Shown here: in pieces, positions 1 to 7,434 of the stretch
How the letters are laid out: each line of letters opens with the position of its first letter
Numbering within the stretch: the stretch's first letter is position 1
From: DAOTUL01 sp034437435
Lineage (GTDB): Bacteria; Chloroflexota; Anaerolineae; Aggregatilineales; Phototrophicaceae
Length of the DNA: 22,788 nt
Direction: 5' to 3'
Assembly: GCA_964417785.1 (NCBI GenBank)
Contig: CAYQJO010000047.1
Location: 1-22,788 of the forward strand
The notes under the pieces: model-generated
Told to the model about the DNA's origin: nothing
The model's database searches: none
What the model saw: only the letters and a program-made list of their open reading frames with translations
Position numbers and translations under genes: made by a program

Positions 1-265
1 GGCGGGCGTTGGCCGCTGCCGCCGCGTCTTCCAGACCTTTTTCGATCCGGGCAGAACGCTCATCAAGCATGTTGGTGATGGGCCGCCACATGAAGACGGT
101 CAGCAGGCCGAAGATCAGGCCAAAGTTCACCAACTGCGCGATCAAGAAACCGACGTTGATGCCGAGTGAGTCCAGCGGGCTGCCACCTTCTTCTGCGGCC
201 ATCACCGGCGATACCGCGAACAGCATCACCAGGACAACCAGCAGGATAACGGTTTGTCTACGCAT
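1..265 (-). CDS. atpF: ATP synthase F0 subunit b, N-terminal part (3' end beyond left edge)
   Basis: Peripheral-stalk subunit b of the F-type ATP synthase, which links the membrane a subunit to F1. Only the first 88 codons lie in the window. Residues 1-23 form a secretory-type signal (MRRQ, a long hydrophobic run, then VMA before AEEGG), followed by the b-subunit membrane helix near residues 36-58 with the typical LIAQLVNF segment. A charged helix start (MLDERSARIEKGLEDAAAAA) then begins the stalk coiled coil. The start is the ATG at 263-265, preceded by a strong AAGGGGG ribosome-binding site. It lies 13 bp after atpE in the same transcript. The signal-peptide-like extension is longer than in E. 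coli subunit b and suggests a processed or two-helix N-terminus. Identification is firm; the length of the rest is unknown. Confidence 0.93.
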   Translation of the reverse strand, partial: MRRQTVILLVVLVMLFAVSPVMAAEEGGSPLDSLGINVGFLIAQLVNFGLIFGLLTVFMWRPITNMLDERSARIEKGLEDAAAAANAR

Positions 266-278
266 CGCGTGGTCCCCC

Positions 279-518
279 TTAGAGTACGAAGACGATCAGC
301 AGCGACACCACCAGCGCATAAATCGCGATAGCCTCGGTGAACACAATCGCCAGAATCATGTTGGTCTGGATCGTACCCGCAGCATCAGGATTGCGCCCGA
401 TGGCCTGCATCGCGCCCTGCGCCAGCAAACCAATACCAATACCAGGGCCGAGCGCACCTATCATCGCCAGCCCCGCGCCTACAGCTTTCAAACCAGTCGA
501 TAAGGTATCTGCATCCAT
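279..518 (-). CDS. atpE: ATP synthase F0 subunit c
   Basis: Proton-carrying c-ring subunit of F-type ATP synthase, 79 residues, a normal family length. Two membrane helices (about 10-34 and 52-77) flank the polar loop with R42-N43-P44, which contacts F1. The ion-binding carboxylate is E62 in TM2 (context VFTEAIAIY). The residue corresponding to the Na+-site Gln of sodium-type rings is I29 within GPGIGIG, and Ala follows E62, so the sequence reads as a proton ring rather than a sodium ring; this is inferred from family rules. The ATG at 516-518 has an AGGAG site about 10 bases upstream. It sits 25 bp downstream of atpB and 13 bp upstream of atpF, as expected for an atp operon. Confidence 0.97.
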   Translation of the reverse strand: MDADTLSTGLKAVGAGLAMIGALGPGIGIGLLAQGAMQAIGRNPDAAGTIQTNMILAIVFTEAIAIYALVVSLLIVFVL

Positions 519-543
519 TGTGATTTTCTCTCCTCAGATTAGA

Positions 544-2163
544 CTAATGATGTTCTTCGCCGTGTTCATCACCATGGTGCGATTCCATCGCCTGGACGGA
601 GAACACCAACGTGAGGACTGCGAAAACAAGGGCCTGCACCGTACCAATGATGATTTCCAGGCCATAGATAATGCCAGGGACCAGCAGTGCGACCAGGAAT
701 GTGACCGCCATCAACGCCACGCCACCAGCAAACAGGTTACCGAACAAACGGAAAGCAAGACTGACGATCTTGCCGATCTCCGAGATGATCTCGATAAGAC
801 CGACCACAAAGTCGATCAGTCCGAGCGGCTTCTTGCCGAGATTGCCCAGCGCCGGGATGTTCAGGAATTTGTCGAAGTAAGCCGGACCCAGGGCCATCAC
901 ACCGTACACCTGCACCAGCACAATCGACATGATCGCCAGCGCGAATGTCAGGCTGAGGTCGGTTGCGGGGCCGCGAACGAAGGGCGTGATATGGAAAATC
1001 CAGGGGGCCGCGTCGCTATCCAGCAGGTCTTCATCGAAGGTGAGAGTCGCGGTCGGCCACTCAAGCTGTGTCTTGTAGAAGTCTTCCAGAGACCCCAGTT
1101 CCGCTTTCAGATCAGATACTTCCGTCTCCAGGTCTTCCTCCGTCTCAGCCGCCTGTGCATTGGCGACAGCCGCAGCGACATCGGCCCGCAGCCCGGCCAG
1201 CGTCTCGAAAGTCAGGCCCTCATGGGTGACTTCAGAAACGGTAAAGGTGATCGCGTCGCCGCTCTCCACCTCTTCCAGCGACTCAAGAGCAGCTTCGACT
1301 CTTTCCAGCCCTTCAGCCGCTTCCAGCCGGATTAGCTGGCGCTCGACCTCGCGCTCGGCCTTTTCATAAGCTTCCAACGCTTCCGTTTCGGCGCGTTGCA
1401 GTTCTTCAAGTTCATCTTCAGACAGGCCATCACCGGCTTCCGCCAGTGCAGTCTGGGCAGCCGCCAGTTCTGCCTCATATTCGGGCAGAGCCTCTTCGGC
1501 AACCAGAAGTTGCGCTTCGATTTCCTCAGCCGACTCGACCGGATAGCGCTCAAACTCACCGTAGAAATAATGCTCACACAGATGTTCAGCTTCTTCCGTC
1601 TGGCTTTCACCGGCATTGAGGATCTCGGCGTTATACAGACGGTACGAGTTGTCGGTCCACCCTTCGATCATGGGATACCCGGATTGTCCCACATGCGCAC
1701 AGTGCATCTTGCCGACCGTCTCCACACCGGGCAGCAGCTTCATCCAGTTGGCTGCCAGCAGGAAGAAAAAGATGGTCGCTACAAGCGGCCACAAACCGGG
1801 GGTCGTGCGCAGTCGGTCTCCGGCAATTCCCTGCGAGAAGTTGTAAAAGGCCTGGACGAAGGACTCAACAAAGCCCTGGAACCGTCCGGGAATCTCTTTG
1901 CGCCAACCATTGGAAGCTCGCCATGCCAGCAGGATAAATAACACCAGAATGATGTCGGTCAGCACCGTACCAATGATGGTATTCGTCAGGTTGAAGTCGG
2001 GCAGAAACTCCTCGACCACTACCTCGCCTGGCACCTCGATCACCGGGAGTGATGGGGCCAGTCCTGCACCGGGCATAATGACAAAGGGGAAAAGACCGCA
2101 GAAAACGACAGCCACAGCCACCATAACCGCAAAAACGACGAGACCGCGAGTTCTGGGGGTCAT
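544..2163 (-). CDS. atpB: ATP synthase F0 subunit a with a large coiled-coil insertion
   Basis: Stator subunit a, which forms the two proton half-channels against the c-ring. It has 539 residues, whereas the family is usually about 230-350. The ends are canonical: helices near 63-82 and 122-142 (ending NWMKLLPG), then from residue 393 TPFVRGPATDLSLTFALA, the essential arginine R472 in FRLFGNLFAGG, and the final helix with Q510. Between the two parts (about residues 150-386) lies an insertion rich in Glu and Ala. It has heptad-like stretches at about 209-300 and 325-365 and two cysteines (C155, C196). By the known topology of subunit a, this loop faces the outside. An extra hydrophobic N-terminal segment (7-30) and a His/Glu-rich tail (SHHGDEHGEEHH) are also present. 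The start is the ATG at 2161-2163 with AAGGAG 8 bases upstream. The reading frame is open throughout, so a frameshift does not explain the insert. Confidence 0.95.
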   Translation of the reverse strand: MTPRTRGLVVFAVMVAVAVVFCGLFPFVIMPGAGLAPSLPVIEVPGEVVVEEFLPDFNLTNTIIGTVLTDIILVLFILLAWRASNGWRKEIPGRFQGFVESFVQAFYNFSQGIAGDRLRTTPGLWPLVATIFFFLLAANWMKLLPGVETVGKMHCAHVGQSGYPMIEGWTDNSYRLYNAEILNAGESQTEEAEHLCEHYFYGEFERYPVESAEEIEAQLLVAEEALPEYEAELAAAQTALAEAGDGLSEDELEELQRAETEALEAYEKAEREVERQLIRLEAAEGLERVEAALESLEEVESGDAITFTVSEVTHEGLTFETLAGLRADVAAAVANAQAAETEEDLETEVSDLKAELGSLEDFYKTQLEWPTATLTFDEDLLDSDAAPWIFHITPFVRGPATDLSLTFALAIMSIVLVQVYGVMALGPAYFDKFLNIPALGNLGKKPLGLIDFVVGLIEIISEIGKIVSLAFRLFGNLFAGGVALMAVTFLVALLVPGIIYGLEIIIGTVQALVFAVLTLVFSVQAMESHHGDEHGEEHH

Positions 2164-2213
2164 GCCGCTGGCTCCTTTCTACGTACAAAATAAAAAAGCA
2201 TTCCTGGCAAGGA

Positions 2214-2474
2214 CTAACCCTCCTTCGTTTCATCACCCTGTTCAATCAGCCTGATGGCCCCCAATGCAATCCGCAGCATCACGTAGAGGCTCACCGGTAC
2301 ACTCAAAATCAACACCCCAAATGTGCAGGGGCCGCGCTGGTCAAACTGAGAGTCCAACCACAGGCCGAGAAAGAGTGCGCCGAACACAATTATGAGTGTT
2401 GCACATCCAGCCTGACCGGCTACAGCCGCCAGACTCAGGTTCCGCGCACGCTGGCGCATTTCAGACTTTTTCAT
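2214..2474 (-). CDS. atpI: AtpI/AtpZ-type small ATP synthase accessory protein
   Basis: Small membrane protein encoded ahead of the F0 genes, 86 residues. It has a basic N-terminus (KKSEMRQRARN), a first hydrophobic helix at about 20-41 ending LFLGLWLD, and a second helix at about 52-76. The G-x-x-L-D turn between the helices is typical of the AtpZ/AtpI family. Members are thought to help c-ring assembly or Mg2+/Ca2+ handling; that role comes from the family and is not shown here. It is the first gene of the atp cluster, 50 bp before atpB. No clear ribosome-binding site precedes the ATG at 2472-2474. A short inverted repeat sits just upstream instead, so its translation may be weak or controlled. 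The symbol atpZ would be an equally fair name. Confidence 0.82.
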   Translation of the reverse strand: MKKSEMRQRARNLSLAAVAGQAGCATLIIVFGALFLGLWLDSQFDQRGPCTFGVLILSVPVSLYVMLRIALGAIRLIEQGDETKEG

Positions 2475-2476
2475 TA

Positions 2477-2496
2477 CTGATTGTTGCGCAAATCAG
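2477..2496 (-). promoter_or_regulatory. Short inverted repeat in the atpI leader
   Basis: On the minus strand, CTGATT and AATCAG form a 6-bp inverted repeat around the 8-base loop TGCGCAAC, ending 2 bases before the atpI start codon. The octamer TGCGCAAC occurs a second time 15 bases upstream, making a direct repeat. A hairpin here would occupy the space where a ribosome-binding site is expected. Operator or translational control is possible but not demonstrated. Confidence 0.3.
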
Positions 2497-2504
2497 CGTT
2501 GCGC

Positions 2505-2534
2505 ATTCTATCACAAACAAAACACGATTGCCAT
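2505..2534 (-). promoter_or_regulatory. Probable promoter of the atp genes
   Basis: On the minus strand the extended -10 box TGA-TAGAAT (TAGAAT at 2505-2510) lies 18 bases downstream of ATGGCA (2529-2534), which matches four of six -35 consensus bases. It is in the 95-bp gap between nuoN and atpI, the only sizeable gap in the energy block. It would start a transcript about 25 bases before atpI. No strong terminator separates nuoN from it, so read-through from the nuo genes is also likely. Confidence 0.45.
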
Positions 2535-2547
2535 AACCCAGACAATC

Positions 2548-2570
2548 GCATTTCATATCTCATCAAATGC
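2548..2570 (-). repeat. Imperfect hairpin after nuoN
   Basis: GCATTT and AAATGC form a 6-bp inverted repeat with an 11-base loop starting at the nuoN stop codon. No U-tract follows, so it is not a convincing intrinsic terminator; it may slow 3' decay or have no role. Confidence 0.25.
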
Positions 2571-4093
2571 TAAATTACAAACAACGCCTCGGCAGCGTCC
2601 ACCGCCCAGTTGAAGATCGTGGTCGGGATCACCCCCAGGATAATGACAATCACTGAGATCAATGCCATCGTCCAGCCACCGGTGGTCGAGACCGTAATCG
2701 GCTGGTCCTCGTCCGGGTGATGATCGACATAGAGTATCTTAATCACCACCAGATAGTAGTAGAGCGCCACAATCGCGTTCAGTACGCCGACAATCGCCAG
2801 CCATTCCAGTCCGGCCTCGACGGCTGCGTTGAAAAGAAAAAACTTGCCGAAGAAACCGGCTGCTGGCGGGATACCTGCCAGCGACAGCAAGCCGATGGTC
2901 ATCGCCAGCGCCATCCAGGGATTACGCCGGTTTAACCCGGCCAGATCGGAAATTTCCTCGCTGCCGGTGCGCTCGCTAAACAGGATCAACACGCCGAAGG
3001 CCAGCAGATTGGTGAAGGTGTACATGAACATATAGAAGGCCACTGCCGCGACTCCGTTGGCCGGTCCCAGCAGGCCGCTGGTCTCAGTGACCGGCTGCGC
3101 CTGGATGGCGGCCACACCGATGAGGGTGTATCCGGCCTGCGCGATGGACGAATAGGCCAGCAGACGCTTGAAATTACGCTGTGCCAACGCCACCACATTG
3201 CCGACCGTCATGCTCAGGACCGAGAGGGCCGCAACCAGCGTCACCCAGAAGTCCTGCATGGCCTGACCGTCAATCACCACTGTGTTCGGGAACACTGCCA
3301 CAAAGAAGCGGATCAACAGTGCGAAACTGGCGGCTTTGCTGGCGACACTCAAGAAAGCCGTCACCGGGGTCGGCGCACCTTCGTATACATCCGGTGTCCA
3401 GAAATGGAACGGCACCGCACTGATCTTGAAGCCGAAGCCGACGGCCACAAACACCATCGCGATCAGCACCGGGACCGGTTCACTGGCAAACTCACCACCA
3501 CCGAGGAAACTGGCAATAGCGTAGAGATTCGTCTGGCCGGTGAAGCCGTAAAGCAAGCTGAAACCGTAGAGCATGATGGCCGAGGCGAACGAGCCAAACA
3601 GGAAGTATTTCATGCTGGCTTCGATGGATTTCTCGTCGTTGCGCCGGAATCCTGCCAGGATATACAGCGGGATGGTGGTTGTCTCGATGGCAACGAAGAC
3701 CATAATCAGGTCGGATGCCGCTGCCATCAACGCCGCACCCAGTGTGGCGACGATGATGATGAGATAAAACTCACCATTGCGTTCGAGGTTGCGCGTATCC
3801 AACGCCAACAAGGACACAATCGCCCCTGCCAGCGCCACCGTCACCGTGAAAAACTGCGACAGCGTGTCGTGGCGAATCATATCGCCCCAGTAAGTCAACT
3901 GTGCCTCATCCGGTGCGAACACCAGCGGCAGCAGCGCGACCAGCCCCATACCCAGAGCCGCCGCATAGCCGGTATAGCCCCGGCGGCTTTCTGGCAGATA
4001 GAGGTCCATCGCCAGGACGATCACCGCCAGCACGGTCAGGCCGATAACCGGCATGACCGAAGGCAGACTGTCCAGGAAATCAAATTCAACCAC
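2570..4093 (-). CDS. nuoN: NADH-quinone oxidoreductase subunit N
   Basis: Antiporter-like proton-pumping subunit of complex I that sits nearest the NuoA/J/K/H end of the membrane arm. It has 507 residues and about 14 membrane helices, the usual size. The pumping residues are present: E137 in TM5 (FVAIETTTIPLY), K223 in TM7 (GFGFKISAVPFHFW), K253 (SVASKAAS) and K417 in the distal half (GFFGKFFLF). The start is a GTG at 4091-4093, two bases after the stop of the upstream nuoM and preceded by GGGAGG, so the two are probably translationally coupled. It is the last gene of the nuo cluster, with the atp genes 95 bp downstream. Identification is secure. Confidence 0.96.
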   Translation of the reverse strand: MVEFDFLDSLPSVMPVIGLTVLAVIVLAMDLYLPESRRGYTGYAAALGMGLVALLPLVFAPDEAQLTYWGDMIRHDTLSQFFTVTVALAGAIVSLLALDTRNLERNGEFYLIIIVATLGAALMAAASDLIMVFVAIETTTIPLYILAGFRRNDEKSIEASMKYFLFGSFASAIMLYGFSLLYGFTGQTNLYAIASFLGGGEFASEPVPVLIAMVFVAVGFGFKISAVPFHFWTPDVYEGAPTPVTAFLSVASKAASFALLIRFFVAVFPNTVVIDGQAMQDFWVTLVAALSVLSMTVGNVVALAQRNFKRLLAYSSIAQAGYTLIGVAAIQAQPVTETSGLLGPANGVAAVAFYMFMYTFTNLLAFGVLILFSERTGSEEISDLAGLNRRNPWMALAMTIGLLSLAGIPPAAGFFGKFFLFNAAVEAGLEWLAIVGVLNAIVALYYYLVVIKILYVDHHPDEDQPITVSTTGGWTMALISVIVIILGVIPTTIFNWAVDAAEALFVI

Positions 4094-4095
4094 GT

Positions 4096-5826
4096 TTACA
4101 TGCCTCCCAGTAGTGCTACGACCGGTTGCACCCCGGCCTGGATCATGGGTGCCATGATCGGCGGGTACAGGCCCAGGATAATCAACGGAGCGCCCAGCAG
4201 GATCAGGATAACCCGGTCAGTGATGGTGATGTCGCCCACGTCACTGTAACGCTTTTCATCGAAGTCACCGAAGAACACCTGACTCACCACCCGCAGCACA
4301 TAAGCCGCCGTGATGACAATACCAAGTGCCGCAATGATGACGACCACCGAGTAGTAGTTGCCCATTTCAAAATCACCAAATTGCAGGACGATGTTCTCCG
4401 AGGCGTTCCACATACCCGTAAAGATCGGGAACTCGGCAATGAAGCCGCTGAGGCCGGGCATACCCATGCTGGTGAGACCGCCAATGATAAACGCAACAGC
4501 TACCCAGGGCATCCGCTTCACGAAACCGCCCAGGCTGGGGATGTCACGGGTATGGGCGCGGTCGTAGACCATGCCAACACAACCGAAGAAGAGCGCCGTC
4601 ATCGCGCCATGACTGAACATCTGCAAGCCAGCACCGGTCATGCCGATGGTGTTCATCGTCGCCCAGCCCATGCTCACAAGGCCCATATGACTGACTGACG
4701 AGAAGCCGATGACGTACTTGAAATCGCGCTGGCGAAAGGCGATGAACGCCCCTAACACCACGTTGATTAGCGTCAGGAACACAATCCAGGGAAGATGGGT
4801 GGTCGCCCCTTCCGGCATCATCTGCACACCGGCCCGCAGCGCCGCGTAAGCGCCGAGCTTCATCAGCACACCGGCATGGATCATGGAAACCGCCGTCGGT
4901 GCAGCCACATGACCGTCCGGCGACCAGTTGTGGAAGGGGAAGACACCGGCCAGCACGCCGAAGCCGATGAATACCAGCGGGAACCAGAACTTGGCGAAGG
5001 TCAGGGCATCGACGCCGAAGTAGCCGCCGACATCGAAGGCCCCGGCTTCCGCCGCCAGCGTCAACTGCACCATATTGAAGCTAAACGGCTGAGGGTCTTC
5101 GAGAATTTCCAATTCGACAGCCTGCTCCAGCACCGCCGCACCTTCCGGCGACATGAAAAAGTTGCTCGCCGTCAGCACCAGTGCGATAACGCCAACCAGC
5201 GCCACCACCGAGCCGATCAGGATGTAAAGCGTCAGCTTCATGGCAGCGTATTCGCGCAGCTTGATCCAACCCCATCCAGCGATAAGCAGGTACATGGGGA
5301 AGATGGATAATTCGTAGAAGAAGAACAGCAAGAACATGTCGATGGAGATGAACACACCATAGACACCGGCCACCAGCAGCAGGAAGAAGGCCATAAACTC
5401 GCGGATACGGTCTTCGATACGCCAGGAGATCAACACACCAGCCACCGCCACCATACCCGTCAGCAGCACCATCGGCGCGTTCAGACCGTCGATACCAACG
5501 TGATAGCTGATACCCAGGCTTTCCACCCAGGTGTATTCTTCTTCAAAGGCCAGCCCGCGCTCAAACATCCGCGTGGCCGTGAACGTCTCACCAGCCTCCA
5601 CCAAAGCGTCCTGATCCGCCAGGAAGCCATCGTCACCGCTGACATGATCGTTATAGGTGAAATAGACGAAGGCCGACAGAGTCAGGATGACGGCAGCCGT
5701 CGAGATTGCCACCCCTCGGATCAAGTCGCGCTGCTTCGGATTCATAAACAGGATCACGACCGCCGCAACTATCGGGATGAAGATGATGGCGCTGAGTACG
5801 GGAAACGTAAATGCGATATCAACCAT
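4096..5826 (-). CDS. nuoM: NADH-quinone oxidoreductase subunit M, second copy (TM7 lysine replaced)
   Basis: Second of two tandem NuoM-type antiporter-like subunits, 576 residues, somewhat longer than the other copy because of polar loops at about 60-105 and 225-262. The TM5 glutamate E172 (FFFYELSIFP), K323 (GVLMKLGAY) and E465 in the distal half (GFIAEFPIF) are retained. In TM7 the usual F-x-I-K-x-P-x-x-PFH pattern reads F-G-V-L-A-G-V-F-PFH, so the lysine known to be central to proton transfer in NuoM (K234 in E. coli) is L292 here; the codon is CTG at 4951-4953. It lies 3 bp after the other nuoM and 2 bp before nuoN. By operon order I infer it packs between the first NuoM and NuoN. It may still pump by another route or be a spacer module; sequence alone cannot decide. 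Confidence 0.93.
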   Translation of the reverse strand: MVDIAFTFPVLSAIIFIPIVAAVVILFMNPKQRDLIRGVAISTAAVILTLSAFVYFTYNDHVSGDDGFLADQDALVEAGETFTATRMFERGLAFEEEYTWVESLGISYHVGIDGLNAPMVLLTGMVAVAGVLISWRIEDRIREFMAFFLLLVAGVYGVFISIDMFLLFFFYELSIFPMYLLIAGWGWIKLREYAAMKLTLYILIGSVVALVGVIALVLTASNFFMSPEGAAVLEQAVELEILEDPQPFSFNMVQLTLAAEAGAFDVGGYFGVDALTFAKFWFPLVFIGFGVLAGVFPFHNWSPDGHVAAPTAVSMIHAGVLMKLGAYAALRAGVQMMPEGATTHLPWIVFLTLINVVLGAFIAFRQRDFKYVIGFSSVSHMGLVSMGWATMNTIGMTGAGLQMFSHGAMTALFFGCVGMVYDRAHTRDIPSLGGFVKRMPWVAVAFIIGGLTSMGMPGLSGFIAEFPIFTGMWNASENIVLQFGDFEMGNYYSVVVIIAALGIVITAAYVLRVVSQVFFGDFDEKRYSDVGDITITDRVILILLGAPLIILGLYPPIMAPMIQAGVQPVVALLGGM

Positions 5827-5829
5827 CGT

Positions 5830-7431
5830 CTATCCTATTCCATTCATCATGCGCGTCACACTTTCGTTGATGATGGGCAAAATCCAATTGGGAAACACAC
5901 CTGTGACCAGCATCAGCACCATCAACGGCGACAGCGCCAGGAATTCGCGTACCTCAATTTCCAGATGATAATCGCGCCATTTGAGATTAAACGGCCCGTG
6001 CAGCGTCGCCCGAATCCCCTTGAGGATATACAAACCGGTCACCAGCAGACCGATCATGGAAATCGCCGTCAGCCATGTGAACACCGGCCAGCTTCCGCGC
6101 ACCACCAGGAACTCACCGATAAAGCCGTTGAGGCCGGGCAGTCCCAGGCTTGCCATACTGGTGAAGATGAAAACGCCGCCATAGATAGGGGCTTTTACCC
6201 AGAAACCGCCATATTCGCGCAGGTCGCGGGTGTGCGTTTTGTGGTAAATCGCTCCGGCGAGGAGGAACATCCCGGCGGAACTGAGACCGTGATTGAACAT
6301 CTGCATGACCGCACCGTTGGCGGCAATGATGGCTGTCTGCACCGATTCCTCGCTGACGCCGCCTTCTACATAAGCCCGTCCATAGGTCAGCGCCATGACG
6401 GCGGTCCCCAGCGCCACAAAACCCATATGGTTAACGGAACTGTAGGCCACCAGCCGCTTGATGTCGTTCTGCGCCCAGGCTGCGAACGCCCCCAGGACAA
6501 TGCCGAGCATCGCCATGGCCGCGAAAATCCCGGCGACCGTTACTTCAAAGCCGAGAATGTCGGCCTGCGACACCCACACATCGGGGAACAGCGGTACGAC
6601 CAGTCGGATGAAGCCGTAAGCGCCAAGCTTGAGCATGACACCGGCCAGCAGCATGGAACCGGCGGTCGGTGCTTCACCGTGCGCGTCCGGAAGCCAGGTG
6701 TGGAAGGGCCACACCGGCACTTTGATACAGAAAGCGACAAAAAAGCCGATGAACGCCAATGTCTTGACCGTCATCACGTCGATACCGAGGAAGGTACCAC
6801 CGGCACCCTCAAACGCCGGCCAGATGACGCTCAGTTCCTGAATGTTGAACGTTCCCGCCGTCCAGCCGACCAACTGCGAGGCCAGCAGCATGCCGAGCGT
6901 GCCACCGACGGAGTAGATCATGAACTTGGTAGCCGCATACTTACGGTTGGCCCCACCCCATTGATCGATCAGGAAGTAGATTGGCACCAGACTGAGTTCG
7001 TAGAAGAGAAAGAAGACCATCAGGTCCTGTGCCACGAACACGCCCATAAGCCCGGTCTCGAAGAACAGGATTAAGGCCAGATGCATATTCACCCGCTCTT
7101 CGATCTCCCAGCTTATCAGGATCGCCAGCGGGACCAGAATACCGGTGAGCAGCACCATCGCCGCGCTGATACCATCTATGCCCAGATACCAGGACGCGCC
7201 GAGCAGATCGAACCATCCGGTCTGTGTGACAAACTGCAAAGCGGGATCGTTGCGATCATAAGCGAAGAACACCACCACCGCCAGCGTACCGATCAACAGT
7301 GAGAAGATCAGTGAGGTCCAGCGGGCCAGCAGCTTATTCTGCGGCAGTGACGCCACCAGCGCTGCTGCCAGTGCCGGGGCGAAGATCAGGACAGAAAGCG
7401 GATTTAAACCGAAAATACTCAATTCATTCAT
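5830..7431 (-). CDS. nuoM: NADH-quinone oxidoreductase subunit M, first copy
   Basis: Proton-pumping antiporter-like subunit of complex I, 533 residues, about 14 membrane helices. All key residues of the family are in place: E145 in TM5 (FLFYELSLVP), K237 in TM7 (FCIKVPVWPFHTWLPDAH), K268 (GVMLKLGAYG) and E440 in the distal half (GFIGEFLVV). The loop with LPDAHGEAPTAGS is typical of NuoM. It starts with ATG at 7429-7431, three bases after the nuoL stop, with GGCAGGG as ribosome-binding site. A second nuoM follows after 3 bp. Two NuoM genes in one cluster, together with the long lateral helix of NuoL, match the '2M' type of complex I. This copy appears fully competent for pumping. Confidence 0.96.
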   Translation of the reverse strand: MNELSIFGLNPLSVLIFAPALAAALVASLPQNKLLARWTSLIFSLLIGTLAVVVFFAYDRNDPALQFVTQTGWFDLLGASWYLGIDGISAAMVLLTGILVPLAILISWEIEERVNMHLALILFFETGLMGVFVAQDLMVFFLFYELSLVPIYFLIDQWGGANRKYAATKFMIYSVGGTLGMLLASQLVGWTAGTFNIQELSVIWPAFEGAGGTFLGIDVMTVKTLAFIGFFVAFCIKVPVWPFHTWLPDAHGEAPTAGSMLLAGVMLKLGAYGFIRLVVPLFPDVWVSQADILGFEVTVAGIFAAMAMLGIVLGAFAAWAQNDIKRLVAYSSVNHMGFVALGTAVMALTYGRAYVEGGVSEESVQTAIIAANGAVMQMFNHGLSSAGMFLLAGAIYHKTHTRDLREYGGFWVKAPIYGGVFIFTSMASLGLPGLNGFIGEFLVVRGSWPVFTWLTAISMIGLLVTGLYILKGIRATLHGPFNLKWRDYHLEIEVREFLALSPLMVLMLVTGVFPNWILPIINESVTRMMNGIG

Positions 7432-7434
7432 GGA

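Noticed and set aside
279..518. Sodium-coupled c-ring
   Set aside because: The Na+-site Gln is replaced by I29 and no Ser/Thr follows E62, so the ring reads as proton-type.
1006..1716. AtpB insertion as a frameshift, fusion error or inserted subunit b
   Set aside because: The frame is continuous with heptad-like protein sequence and both flanks are canonical. A subunit-b-like stalk would have to be cytoplasmic, whereas this loop is predicted to lie outside.
2548..2570. Intrinsic terminator after nuoN
   Set aside because: The stem is short and AT-rich with a long loop, and no T-run follows.
5500..7074. Long plus-strand open frame of 524 codons antisense to the two nuoM genes
   Set aside because: The protein is rich in His, Gln, Arg and Asp with no hydrophobic core or family motif, as expected for the antisense of membrane-protein codons. 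It spans the junction of two certain genes.
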